This document shows positions 41,389-51,101 of a stretch of DNA of 64,000 nucleotides, one piece after another; the stretch's first letter is position 1, and each line of letters starts with the position of its first letter. The position numbers and the translations under genes are program-made. The DNA is taken from assembly GCA_024278855.1 (NCBI GenBank), contig JAJRSJ010000033.1:1-64000 (forward strand), in the 5' to 3' direction. The notes under the pieces are model-generated. The model saw only the letters and a list, made by a program, of their open reading frames with translations, ran no database searches and was not told the DNA's origin. Origin of the DNA: Alphaproteobacteria bacterium (lineage in GTDB: Bacteria; Pseudomonadota; Alphaproteobacteria; Caulobacterales; Maricaulaceae).

Positions 41389-42084
41389 CTAATTTTGCCC
41401 GCGTTTCCAAATCGCCTTTTCGCCCAAGGCGCTGTCTATAAAGTTTTCGTGTGCGGCTTGTTCTATATCTGTCAAGAAAGACGGCAAGGGGGTTGGGCGA
41501 GACCCTACGGCACTTTCGGTGGTTTTTATCTGTACCTGTTCACTGTGCAAATCTAAAGACCGGACCCGCCCACCTTTAAGCTCAAGGTAAACCTTTGCCA
41601 ACAATTCCGCATCAATTAAAGCACCGTGGGTCACCCGCGAAGCCAAGGAAATATCAAAGCGCTTACACAATGCATCCAAGGTATTGCTAGCGCCGGGGAA
41701 TTTATGTCGGGCGAGAACCAAGGTATCTATAAAGCGTTTACGCGGATAGGGGTCAAGTTCAGCGCGCTCCATTTCCGCATTGATAAAGCCCCGGTCAAAA
41801 TCGGCATTATGGGCAATGAGCGGGCTATCGCCAACAAATTGGCGAAACCCGTCTGCGACGTCTTTAAACAAAGGTTTGTCTTTCAAAAACGCGGTGGTTA
41901 AGCCCGTAATTTCGGTGACACGGGCCGATATTTCGCGCTGGGGATTAACATGTACGTGCCAGGTTTTACCTGACGGCAAAAAATCAATCAGCTCGACACA
42001 GCCTATTTCAGTAATCCGGTCATCGCCGCGCGCATCAAAACCGGTGGTTTCAGTATCAAAGGCTATTTCGCGCACACTAGACAT
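41389..42084 (-). CDS. dnaQ: DNA polymerase III subunit epsilon
   Basis: REIAFDTETTGFDARGDDRITEIGCVEL...HNADFDRGFINAE...RVTHGALIDAELLAKVYLEL. Confidence 0.97.
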   Translation of the reverse strand: MSSVREIAFDTETTGFDARGDDRITEIGCVELIDFLPSGKTWHVHVNPQREISARVTEITGLTTAFLKDKPLFKDVADGFRQFVGDSPLIAHNADFDRGFINAEMERAELDPYPRKRFIDTLVLARHKFPGASNTLDALCKRFDISLASRVTHGALIDAELLAKVYLELKGGRVRSLDLHSEQVQIKTTESAVGSRPTPLPSFLTDIEQAAHENFIDSALGEKAIWKRGQN

Positions 42085-42090
42085 AGGCGT

Positions 42091-43404
42091 TTATGTGTTC
42101 ATGCTTTCAAAGAACTCCGCGTTACTTTTGGTGTCTTTCAATTTACCTAACAAAAATTCTATGGCGTCCATAGTCCCCATAGGGTTGAGGATCCGGCGCA
42201 GGACATAGGTTTTTTGCAGCTCAACCGGGCCCAGTAATAATTCTTCCTTACGTGTCCCGGATTTTGTTACATCTATAGCCGGGCAAACCCGCTTGTCCGC
42301 AACTTTACGGTCCAATACTATTTCTGAATTGCCAGTACCTTTAAATTCTTCGAAAATAACCTCGTCCATCCGCGATCCCGTTTCGATCAAAGCGGTTGCA
42401 ATGATTGTCAAAGATCCGCCTTCTTCGATATTACGCGCAGCCCCGAAAAACCGTTTTGGCCGCTGCAAAGCATTGGCGTCAACACCGCCGGTTAATACCT
42501 TACCGGAACTTGGTACAACCGTGTTATAGGCCCGTCCCAAACGGGTGATAGAATCCAGTAATATAATCACGTCTTTTCCGTGCTCGGTCAAACGTTTAGC
42601 TTTTTGGATGACCATTTCGGCCACTTGAACATGGCGAGTTGCCGGTTCGTCAAAGGTCGAACTTACCACCTCGCCTTTAACTGATCTTTGCATATCGGTC
42701 ACTTCTTCCGGTCGTTCGTCAATAAGCAATACAATCACATAGACTTCCGGGTGGTTGGCTTCGATGGAATGGGCGATATTTTGCAAGATTACGGTTTTAC
42801 CAGTGCGCGGCGGCGCTACGATCAAACAGCGCTGACCTTTACCAATTGGCGAAACGATATCAATCACCCGGCCCGAAATATCTTTTAATGTCGGGTCTTG
42901 TATTTCCATGGTTAAACGGTCGTCTGGATAAAGGGGGGTGAGGTTATCAAAATGTACTTTATTGCGCGCTTCTTCCGGCGTTTCAAAATTAACCGAATGA
43001 ACTTTAGTCAGAGCAAAATAACGTTCACCGTCGCGCGGGCTCCGGATTTCGCCAGATAATGTATCGCCGGTTCGCAGGCCCATTTTTCTGATCAGTTTAG
43101 GGCTGACATAAATATCGTCCGGCCCAGCCAAATAATTAGCTTCTGGAGAGCGCAGAAAACCAAACCCGTCTTGCAGCATTTCCAAAACGCCGGTGCCGGA
43201 TATTTCCACATCCTGGTCCGCTAATTCTTTAAGCACTGCAACAAATATTTCTTGCTTACGCATAGCGCCAGCATTTTCCAAACCTACGGCTTCAGCAAAT
43301 TGCACCAACTCGGCTGGTTTTTTCTTTTTAAGATCATCAAGACCTATTTTTGTGATCGATTCAATATCAACATAAGCCGGGTCTAGCTTTTTTTGTATAT
43401 TCAT
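42091..43404 (-). CDS. rho: Transcription termination factor Rho
   Basis: [54 protein letters not shown]. Confidence 0.98.
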   Translation of the reverse strand: MNIQKKLDPAYVDIESITKIGLDDLKKKKPAELVQFAEAVGLENAGAMRKQEIFVAVLKELADQDVEISGTGVLEMLQDGFGFLRSPEANYLAGPDDIYVSPKLIRKMGLRTGDTLSGEIRSPRDGERYFALTKVHSVNFETPEEARNKVHFDNLTPLYPDDRLTMEIQDPTLKDISGRVIDIVSPIGKGQRCLIVAPPRTGKTVILQNIAHSIEANHPEVYVIVLLIDERPEEVTDMQRSVKGEVVSSTFDEPATRHVQVAEMVIQKAKRLTEHGKDVIILLDSITRLGRAYNTVVPSSGKVLTGGVDANALQRPKRFFGAARNIEEGGSLTIIATALIETGSRMDEVIFEEFKGTGNSEIVLDRKVADKRVCPAIDVTKSGTRKEELLLGPVELQKTYVLRRILNPMGTMDAIEFLLGKLKDTKSNAEFFESMNT

Positions 43405-44013
43405 AGCATTGCTTTATTATTTTACTGGTTTGAAAAAAATAGCGTAGAGTTACGCACTTTTGTATTTTGAAAATATAGAAAGGTATTTTGTTTATCAAAA
43501 TAGGATTTGTCATCTTGGGAAGATATATTTCTTATATGGCAAAGATGTTTTACCCGTCAAGATAAAACACATTAAAATATCATAATTTGGCCGTTAGCTC
43601 ATAGTTTTACACATTTGTTCTTCCTCTCTTTATTTGTATATATAAATAGAGATTGAAGTTGAGCCTGTGAAAATGTGTTTAAAATTAAGGTTTTGGTAAG
43701 ATATACTAATATTGTCTTAATATGCACACATCATGAATAATATAGAGACTGTTGATAAGTTTTTATCTTTTTTATTTTGCAAATAAAAACAAATGTTTAG
43801 ACTAATTTATCTGTGCATAATTTTTGGGTAAGTATTTTTCAACACAAACTCACATTTTTTCTGTTTGTTTTATTCACAGGGTTATAAACTGTTAAAAACT
43901 TGGTTATTTATCCCCGTAAACTACATAGTGGAGAAATAACACTTGAGCCTGGTGGATAAAGCTTTGATTATCCCCAAAACCGGGCTTGGCTCGCAATTAA
44001 GTGTCGAGGTAAT
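43405..44013. other. oriC: Putative chromosomal replication origin (oriC) region
   Basis: AT-rich 0.6-kb divergent gap between rho and ppsR; TTATNCACA matches at 43812-43820 (rc TTATGCACA) and 43870-43878 (TTATTCACA); 8/9 matches to TTATNCACA or TTATCCACA at 43720, 43750 (rc), 43951 (rc), 43968; flanking genes transcribed away. Confidence 0.75.
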
Positions 44014-44862
44014 ATGACGACCAAAGATGTACAACAAAACAGTATTCGCTCAATATATTTCCATGTCCATTTGGTATCGGATTCAACGGGCGAAACATTG
44101 GTTGGTATATCGCGGGCAAGCTGCGCTCAATACCAACACGGATTGGCTGTGGAACATCTCCACGCTTTGGTCCGATCTGAATTACAATTGGAAAAAGCAT
44201 TGGAGTCTATAAAAGGGTTTCCCGGCGTGGTGTTTTATACAATGGTCAACCAAAAGCGCCGCCGCCGTTTGGAGCAAAAATGTGCGGAGCTGAATATTGC
44301 GGCTGTCTCGGTTTTAGATCCATCCCTTGCAACACTTGGTCGTTATTTGGGGGCGCCCATGAGCTCTGAAATTGGCGCACAACGGACAATGGACGCGGAG
44401 TATTTTTCGAGAATGGGCGCTTTGGATTTTGCTATGAACCACGACGACGGTCAAAATATTGACGGCTTAAATCAGGCCGATATAATATTACTAGGTGTCA
44501 GCAGGACGTCTAAAACCCCCACATGTATATATTTAGCCAACCGGGGTTTCAAAGCGGGTAATATTCCTCTAGTTCCAGGCGCAGCCCTATCAAAACAAAT
44601 TACTAGCTATACAAAACCACTTATCGTTGGTTTGGTGTCCAGTCCTGATAGGATTGTCCAAATTCGGCGCCACCGCCTAACATCTTTGGGTGATAATCCG
44701 GATACGGATTATGTAGACAAACAGACGGTTCGCGCCGAAATGATGCAGGCCAAACGTTTGTTTGCCAAACACAAATGGCCTGTTGTAGATGTGACGCGGC
44801 GCTCTATTGAAGAAACATCAGCTCGAATTATCAATTTATATCAAGATAGATCATCACAGTGA
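44014..44862 (+). CDS. ppsR: Pyruvate, phosphate dikinase regulatory protein (kinase/pyrophosphorylase, DUF299)
   Basis: FHVHLVSDSTGETLVGISRA...DIILLGVSRTSKTPTCIYLANRGFKAGNIPLVPG. Confidence 0.95.
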   Translation: MTTKDVQQNSIRSIYFHVHLVSDSTGETLVGISRASCAQYQHGLAVEHLHALVRSELQLEKALESIKGFPGVVFYTMVNQKRRRRLEQKCAELNIAAVSVLDPSLATLGRYLGAPMSSEIGAQRTMDAEYFSRMGALDFAMNHDDGQNIDGLNQADIILLGVSRTSKTPTCIYLANRGFKAGNIPLVPGAALSKQITSYTKPLIVGLVSSPDRIVQIRRHRLTSLGDNPDTDYVDKQTVRAEMMQAKRLFAKHKWPVVDVTRRSIEETSARIINLYQDRSSQ

Positions 44863-45488
44863 GCAAAGTAATCACACCTGTTTCTAAGAAATCTCAACCC
44901 ACAGTGGTTTTGGCTTCGGCTAGTGCCATACGCCGAGAAATTTTACACAAAGCCGGTGTTGAATTTACGGTTTCGCCGAGCGGTGTTGATGAAGCTCGCA
45001 TCAAAGACCAATATGTTAAACTTGGCAAACCCGCCGCGCAGCTCGCCTTGCGGCTCGCACACGAAAAGGCAAAAACCACCCAAACCCTAAACTATAACCT
45101 TGTAATCGGTGCAGACCAAGTCCTTGAATTTAAAGGAAAAATATTTGATAAACCACAAAGCTTGGCTGAAACCAAAGCTCGGTTGTTAGAATTACGTGGT
45201 CAGGAACACAAACTGATTGGCGCTGTGTGTATTGTCCAAAACGGCGAACTTGTCTGGGAGCATATCAGTGTAAGTAAGCTGAAAATGCGGAATTTCAGCG
45301 ATCAGTTCTTAGACGATTATTTACAAAGAGAAGGCAAAGGGGTGCTTGCTTGTGTCGGCGGATATAAATATGAAGCACTTGGCGCGCAATTATTTGAGCG
45401 TGTGCAAGGTGACTTTTACGCGGTTTTGGGTTTACCACTTCTTCCTTTACTAAGTGAATTGCGGGCGCGCGGCGCACTCCTTAAATAA
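44859..45488 (+). CDS. maf: Maf family nucleotide pyrophosphatase
   Basis: VVLASASAIRREILHKAGVEFTVSPSGVDE...LVIGADQVLEF. Confidence 0.93.
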   Translation: MSKVITPVSKKSQPTVVLASASAIRREILHKAGVEFTVSPSGVDEARIKDQYVKLGKPAAQLALRLAHEKAKTTQTLNYNLVIGADQVLEFKGKIFDKPQSLAETKARLLELRGQEHKLIGAVCIVQNGELVWEHISVSKLKMRNFSDQFLDDYLQREGKGVLACVGGYKYEALGAQLFERVQGDFYAVLGLPLLPLLSELRARGALLK

Positions 45489-45508
45489 AGCCGTAGAAAG
45501 ATATAAAT

Positions 45509-46312
45509 ATGAGTGCGAGGCAAGGTCATAAGGGTTTACTTAAACTGGCAGGGGTTGCCGGTTGGCCTGTGCACCACTCTCTATCGCCGTTTTTGCATAA
45601 TTACTGGCTAAAGAAATCAAACTTAAACGGGGCCTACACGTTATTTGCCGTACATCCAGACGAGGCTAATTATGCGTTTCAAAGCCTAAAGCGGACAACT
45701 ATATCTGGTCTTAATATTACCATTCCTTTGAAGGGTCTGGCCTACGGGGCTGCTGACGAAGTTACATCTGATGCCCGTAAGCTTGGTGTGTGTAATGTGC
45801 TTTATAAAAAGCAGGGAAAGCTCATCGGCCATAATACGGATATGGAGGGGTTTGCTAGCCCTCTTTTACACCATATTGGACACAATTTTATTTTAAATAA
45901 TACGGTCACACTCATAGGGGCTGGCGGCGCGGCGCGGGCGGTTTTGGGTTCATTGCTAGCTTTGGGTGTGCCTGAAATTCGGCTACTTAACCGGACTGAT
46001 GAGCGGGCTAAACAATTGGCCACCAATATTAATATCCCGAGCCTATATGCTTGTGAATGGGTGAAGCGACAACAGGCGATTGCTGGAACCGGCTTATTGA
46101 TCAATGCCAGTTCGGCGGGTATGTCGGGGTATGACGCGCTGGATGTTGATTTATCCCTAATGCCGGATGATGCTTGGATATATGATCTTGTTTACACGCC
46201 CTTGTTAACACCTTTAATGCGCAAGGCTCAAAACCGGGGACTGCGTACGATTGGCGGGCTTGACATGTTGATTGCACAAGCGCGGCCTTCTTTTAAATTG
46301 TTTTATGGGTAG
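45509..46312 (+). CDS. aroE: Shikimate dehydrogenase
   Basis: KLAGVAGWPVHHSLSPFLHNYWL...SGLNITIPLKGLAYG...LIGAGGAARAVLGSL. Confidence 0.96.
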   Translation: MSARQGHKGLLKLAGVAGWPVHHSLSPFLHNYWLKKSNLNGAYTLFAVHPDEANYAFQSLKRTTISGLNITIPLKGLAYGAADEVTSDARKLGVCNVLYKKQGKLIGHNTDMEGFASPLLHHIGHNFILNNTVTLIGAGGAARAVLGSLLALGVPEIRLLNRTDERAKQLATNINIPSLYACEWVKRQQAIAGTGLLINASSAGMSGYDALDVDLSLMPDDAWIYDLVYTPLLTPLMRKAQNRGLRTIGGLDMLIAQARPSFKLFYG

Positions 46313-46371
46313 ATGCCGCCGAGCAGTGATGACATAAAGGCAGTTTTAAGTAATTATTTGAAAGCGAAACG

Positions 46372-46956
46372 ATGATTATTATAGGTTTGACAGGTTCGAT
46401 CGGTATGGGAAAAACCGTAACCGCCAAAATGTTCGAAGACGCCGGGGCATATATATTTGATGCAGATGCTGCCGTGCATTCATTATACGCTAAAAACGGA
46501 ACAGCAGTGCCTTTATTGCGGGCCGTTTTTCCTGATGTTATAGTGGAGGGGGCTGTTGAGCGAACAAAACTCATGCAGCACTTAAACAAAGACCCACTTA
46601 ATATCGGGGTGCTGGAAAGCTTTATCCATCCAATGGTGGTTGATTTACGCAAACAGGCTATAGATTTAGCTAAAGCAAACGGGAAACAAGTTTTTGTTGC
46701 TGATATTCCGCTATTGTTCGAAACTGGCGGGGACGCCTATGTGGATAAAATTATTGTGGTCAGCGCAAAACCAAGCGTGCAGAGAGATCGGGTTTTAGCG
46801 CGTCCCGGCATGACCCCAGAAAAATTTGCCCTGATAAAATCACGGCAACTGCCAGACGCGAAAAAAAGAGCCAGAGCCGATTATGTGATTGAAACGGACA
46901 AAGGCATGGCTTACGCCCGCAGGCAAGTACAAAATATTATGCAAGAGATATTGTAA
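46372..46956 (+). CDS. coaE: Dephospho-CoA kinase
   Basis: MIIIGLTGSIGMGKTVTAKMFEDAGAYIFDADAAVH. Confidence 0.97.
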   Translation: MIIIGLTGSIGMGKTVTAKMFEDAGAYIFDADAAVHSLYAKNGTAVPLLRAVFPDVIVEGAVERTKLMQHLNKDPLNIGVLESFIHPMVVDLRKQAIDLAKANGKQVFVADIPLLFETGGDAYVDKIIVVSAKPSVQRDRVLARPGMTPEKFALIKSRQLPDAKKRARADYVIETDKGMAYARRQVQNIMQEIL

Positions 46957-46993
46957 ATTAGAACTGGTGTAGCGGATTGCGCCGAAGTTTATT

Positions 46994-47009
46994 TGTGACA
47001 ATAGTCACA
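46994..47009. promoter_or_regulatory. CRP/FNR-like palindrome TGTGA-N6-TCACA
   Basis: TGTGACAATAGTCACA. Confidence 0.5.
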
Positions 47010-47069
47010 TATAGTGTGAGCCTTCACCTGACCTATTGGGATTATTCACACTTAAAACAGGCTAACCAC

Positions 47070-47336
47070 CTACACATTCTTATCAGTAGAATAACTCGTC
47101 TTAAAGATCAGGGCATATAGAGATATCAAAACCGCCAAAGCTGTTATTGCCCCGGCGAGTGGCTTTGATGGGTATGGGAATAGGTTTGTTAGTGCAAATA
47201 CGCCAATTAACAATAGCGATATTGAGGCTAGTGAAACGGCCAAACCAAATGTTCCTATAGGCACTATCCTCAACTCTAGCGCGCTTTTGGACGGAAGACG
47301 CCGGAGCCAATATTTTTTGCTTTTTTGCTTTGTCAT
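47070..47336 (-). CDS. Hypothetical small membrane protein (88 aa)
   Basis: Two TM segments; basic N-terminus MTKQKSKKYWLRRLPSKSALELRIVPIG. Confidence 0.6.
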   Translation of the reverse strand: MTKQKSKKYWLRRLPSKSALELRIVPIGTFGLAVSLASISLLLIGVFALTNLFPYPSKPLAGAITALAVLISLYALIFKTSYSTDKNV

Positions 47337-47405
47337 GATTTTATATGTCCCTATATATTGCGGTTTAACCTAGCGTTGATGTAACCCATAACAATAACAA
47401 CAAGT

Positions 47406-47421
47406 CGTGACAACAGTCACA
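47406..47421. promoter_or_regulatory. CRP/FNR-like palindrome CGTGA-N6-TCACA
   Basis: CGTGACAACAGTCACA, ~70 bp upstream of the 47336 start. Confidence 0.5.
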
Positions 47422-47424
47422 TGT

Positions 47425-48390
47425 TTACTGCGTTTCTTTTAGGCAGGCATCCATTTTTGATTTATCTTCATCACTCATTCTTAGTATTTCTTGGGCGTCT
47501 AAGGCAAAGTCACTGACAACCATATCGGCGTTAATGGCGTAATTTGTATAAGCGGCGAAGTTCCCGGAGGCTTGAAGTTCATCATCAAGGTCGAAAGACC
47601 CTACTAAAACCGGGATTTTTTTATCTCGCAAAGCTTTAGCGACATCCTCTGGAATTAATTTTTCTCCTGTCCAGGCAGTCATAATGCTGGCCGGTATACC
47701 GAGATCTTCCAATTTTTTTATATCGCCGGGGGTAGAAATACCAACTGACAATGCCATTTCCGGCGCTAATTTGTACAGACGCAAAGCTTGTTCTGTGTCA
47801 TGGGAAATTAACTTAACCTGATGCGCCATACCAGCGTCTCGAATAGTGTTTAAAACTTTAGCCTCATCCGCAGAGGGCTTGAAGTCTATTTCCAGATAAA
47901 TTTTATCTTTTGCAAAGCTAAGAATATCGGCAAATGAGTTTGGGTGAAATGATGTAATCTCGCCGTTGGTGTCCTTTAGAAATATTTTTTGGGGCTGTTC
48001 CCATGTCGTATTGGTGATTGGGCCCGTACCAGTTGATCTTTGATCCCAAACTTCATCGTAGAAAACAAACTGGGTGCCATCTTTAAGGCGGGCAACATCA
48101 ATTTCAGCAATTAGTACGCCTTCTTCATGTAATGCTTGTAAACCCTGTATTGTGTTTTCTGGATATTTTGAACTTTCATGGGTGCCGCGATGGGCAGCTA
48201 CAAGGGCTACACCATTTGGCTTGCAGGCAAACAGTTCCAAAACTGATGGATATGGCGAAATATCTTGCGTGTTTTCTTGTGTGCCTTCTGGGGTATTTGA
48301 GGCTTGGCACGATGAAAGTGCCGCTCCGAAAAGTAAGAATATGGATGAAGCTGTGATAATATTCCGTAACTTAAGTGTAGTTTTAGCCAT
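47425..48390 (-). CDS. Glycerophosphodiester phosphodiesterase family lipoprotein (copy 1)
   Basis: LSSCQASN lipobox; VALVAAHRGTHESSKYPENTIQGLQALHEEGVLIAEIDVARLKDGTQFVFYDEVWD. Confidence 0.85.
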   Translation of the reverse strand: MAKTTLKLRNIITASSIFLLFGAALSSCQASNTPEGTQENTQDISPYPSVLELFACKPNGVALVAAHRGTHESSKYPENTIQGLQALHEEGVLIAEIDVARLKDGTQFVFYDEVWDQRSTGTGPITNTTWEQPQKIFLKDTNGEITSFHPNSFADILSFAKDKIYLEIDFKPSADEAKVLNTIRDAGMAHQVKLISHDTEQALRLYKLAPEMALSVGISTPGDIKKLEDLGIPASIMTAWTGEKLIPEDVAKALRDKKIPVLVGSFDLDDELQASGNFAAYTNYAINADMVVSDFALDAQEILRMSDEDKSKMDACLKETQ

Positions 48391-48572
48391 TTTGTTCCCC
48401 TAATTATTTATTCTTGATGTTCTGTTTGTATATACTGGATTGTTGGCGGTGTATATGTTTATGGGTTATGATTTCTAAACCCCTATTTAAACTTCGGCCA
48501 TACTCGTTAATGATATAAATTATAACAAAAGTACAAGTGATATCAGGCACATACAGGCGTCTAGCTGTACAG

Positions 48573-49571
48573 CTAACGTCTTTCTTTTAAGCAATTTTGC
48601 ATGTTTGTTTTTGCATCCCCGGTAATTTCAAGAACTGGTTGGACATCAAAGGCATAATCCGTAACGATCAAATCTGGATGTACGGCATAATCAATATAAG
48701 GTGTGAAATTACCAGAGGTTTGCAGCTTATCGTCAAAACCAAAGAAAGACCCTGCTAAAATAGGTATTTTGCTGGTTCGCAAAACTTTAGCCAGCTTGTC
48801 TGTAATTGGGCCTGCGCCAGTCCATGCGGTTAAAACTTCTGCCGGTATGCCCAGTTGTTGATAGACTTTAAGATCAGATGGATTATTGACCCCCACGGAC
48901 AAGGCGGCCTTGGGGGCGAGCTTGTGTAAACGCAGGGCTTGTTCGGCGGTATAAGATATCAAGATCACTTGATCCAACATGTTGGCAATGCGGATACTGT
49001 CAATAACTTTGGCTTCATCCACAGATGGATTGAAATCAACTTCAAGATAAAGCTTGTCTTTAGCGAAGGCTAGCACATCTGCAAATGCACTAGGGCGGTA
49101 CGAGGTGATTTCTCCATTGGTGTCTTTTAGAAATAGTAACTGGGATGCGGGCCAATCAGTTGCGGTAATTGGCCCTGTTCCGGTGGAGCCACGGTCCCAT
49201 GTGTCATCATGAAATACAATCTGGGTTCCGTCTGTTAAGCGGGCGACATTGATGACGGCAAATGGAACAGAGTTATTATACAGAGCTTGCAAGCCTTCTA
49301 TAGCGTTTTCGGGAAATTTAGATCCTTTATGGGTGCTGCGATGGGCTGCAACAAAAGCTGCGTCACCAGGCTTGCAGGCAAACAATGTTAAAACTGATGG
49401 AATTGGCTTAATGTTAATGCTGTTTGACGCAATATTACGGGCTTTGTCGTTGACTTTAACTGTATTCGGAGGGGTGTTGGCCGCTTGGCACGACGAGAGA
49501 AGCCCTACAAAAACTGTGGATAGTGCCAATAAAGTTATAGTATCACCTAACATAGTTTTTTTTGAAGCCAA
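48573..49571 (-). CDS. Glycerophosphodiester phosphodiesterase family lipoprotein (copy 2)
   Basis: LSSCQAANT lipobox; AFVAAHRSTHKGSKFPENAIEGLQALYNNSVPFAVINVARLTDGTQIVFHDDTWDRGSTGTGPIT; paralogous to 47425..48390. Confidence 0.85.
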   Translation of the reverse strand: MASKKTMLGDTITLLALSTVFVGLLSSCQAANTPPNTVKVNDKARNIASNSINIKPIPSVLTLFACKPGDAAFVAAHRSTHKGSKFPENAIEGLQALYNNSVPFAVINVARLTDGTQIVFHDDTWDRGSTGTGPITATDWPASQLLFLKDTNGEITSYRPSAFADVLAFAKDKLYLEVDFNPSVDEAKVIDSIRIANMLDQVILISYTAEQALRLHKLAPKAALSVGVNNPSDLKVYQQLGIPAEVLTAWTGAGPITDKLAKVLRTSKIPILAGSFFGFDDKLQTSGNFTPYIDYAVHPDLIVTDYAFDVQPVLEITGDAKTNMQNCLKERR

Positions 49572-49676
49572 TTTATTTCCCCTAAATATTTATCCCGGAT
49601 TGCAATGCATGCTTTATACTGGTTTGCAAACGGCCTATAGAGCCTGTTTATAGATTGAGAAAGCTGTAAAATCAAA

Positions 49677-51020
49677 ATGAAAAAAGGAAATTCTACAAGC
49701 ACAATGATTTTTGCTTTGGCGAGCGCACAAGGTCGGGCCGGTATTTCTGTTATACGCATGAGCGGCTTAGGGGTTGGTGATGCGTTATCTTGTTTAACCG
49801 GGAGAGGTTTACCACCACCGCGTTCGGCGTGCTTGCGGGTTTTAAAAAACAAACAGGCAGAACGTCTCGATGAAGCCTTGGTGATCTGGTTTCCAGGCCC
49901 GGCCAGTTTCACAGGCGAGGACACAGTTGAGCTGTATGTTCACGGGAGTGTTGCTGTTGTCGAGGCCGTAAGTGAGGCGCTCTATGATCTGGGTTTGCGA
50001 CAAGCTGAAGCGGGTGAATTCACGCGCCGGGCCTTTGAAAACGGCAAGCTGGACTTGACCGAAGCTGAGGGTTTGGCAGACTTGATCGACGCGCAAAGTG
50101 AGGGTCAAAGACGCCAAGCGCTTCGACAAATGCGCGGCGGATTGCGAGATATTTATGAAAACTGGCGCACACAGATATTGGACGCATTTGCGCTGGTAGA
50201 GGGCGAAATAGATTTTCCCGATGAAGGCGATGTTCCTGAGGCTCTGGCAAAAAAAGCGGGGCCTAGCTTAGAAAACCTGGCTAAAGAGCTTCAGGTACAC
50301 ATAAATGATAGTGGGCGCGGGGAACGTATTCGTAGCGGGTTAGACATTGCGATAATCGGGCCGCCAAATGTGGGAAAATCTAGCATTTTGAATAGGCTTG
50401 CCCGCCGCGACGCCGCTATCGTCACGCCCGAAGCCGGCACGACCCGCGATATAGTCGAGGTTCACATGCACATTGCGGGGCTAACCGTGTGCATTTCCGA
50501 TACAGCCGGCCTACGCGAAACCGATAATTTAATTGAGGCCGGAGGGGTTAGGCGCGCCGAAATACGGGCAAAAGATGCAGATATTAGGCTAGGGGTAATT
50601 GATTTAACCAAGCCAGAAGACCAAGCAATATTGAATAAACTGACCAAAGGTGATTTTGTATTGTATAATAAAGCCGATATGGTCAGGTCTTCGGGGCGCA
50701 AAAATGTTTCACGTGAAACATTTCGCGTAAGTGCGGTCACAGGCCAAGGCTTTGATGAGCTAGAGGCCGCCTTGGAGCAGGCGATCAAAACTAGATTTAT
50801 GCAAACGGAACAAGCCGGGCTGACAAGAGTGCGACATGTAGAATGTGTTCGAACTGCATTGGAAGCTATTGAAAATGCACTGCAAAACCTAAAAATTGCC
50901 CCGGAATTAGCTGGAGCAGATTTGCGCCAAGCTTTGGAGGCAATCCGGGAGTTGGCAGGGGAATCGGATATAGAGGCAGTTTTAGACAGGGTTTTTTCAC
51001 AGTTTTGCATAGGAAAGTAA
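49677..51020 (+). CDS. mnmE: tRNA uridine-5-carboxymethylaminomethyl(34) synthesis GTPase
   Basis: TMIFALASAQGRAGISVIRMSG...IAIIGPPNVGKSSILNRLARRDAAIVTPEAGTTRDIVE; C-terminal FCIGK. Confidence 0.98.
   Translation: MKKGNSTSTMIFALASAQGRAGISVIRMSGLGVGDALSCLTGRGLPPPRSACLRVLKNKQAERLDEALVIWFPGPASFTGEDTVELYVHGSVAVVEAVSEALYDLGLRQAEAGEFTRRAFENGKLDLTEAEGLADLIDAQSEGQRRQALRQMRGGLRDIYENWRTQILDAFALVEGEIDFPDEGDVPEALAKKAGPSLENLAKELQVHINDSGRGERIRSGLDIAIIGPPNVGKSSILNRLARRDAAIVTPEAGTTRDIVEVHMHIAGLTVCISDTAGLRETDNLIEAGGVRRAEIRAKDADIRLGVIDLTKPEDQAILNKLTKGDFVLYNKADMVRSSGRKNVSRETFRVSAVTGQGFDELEAALEQAIKTRFMQTEQAGLTRVRHVECVRTALEAIENALQNLKIAPELAGADLRQALEAIRELAGESDIEAVLDRVFSQFCIGK
50705..50720. promoter_or_regulatory. 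parS: parS site (ParB binding), inside mnmE
   Basis: Perfect palindrome TGTTTCACGTGAAACA. Confidence 0.93.
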
Positions 51021-51101
51021 GAAACAACCAGATACAAACCCCGTATACAAATCTTTGATTTAAAGCTAGAAAAGCGCCAACCACAGTAAAACCACAGAAA
51101 T

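Noticed and set aside
43405-44013. CtrA sites (TTAA-N7-TTAA) in the putative origin
   Set aside because: Only imperfect matches (e.g. TTAA-N7-GTTA at ~43893) in a very AT-rich region, where such matches are expected by chance.
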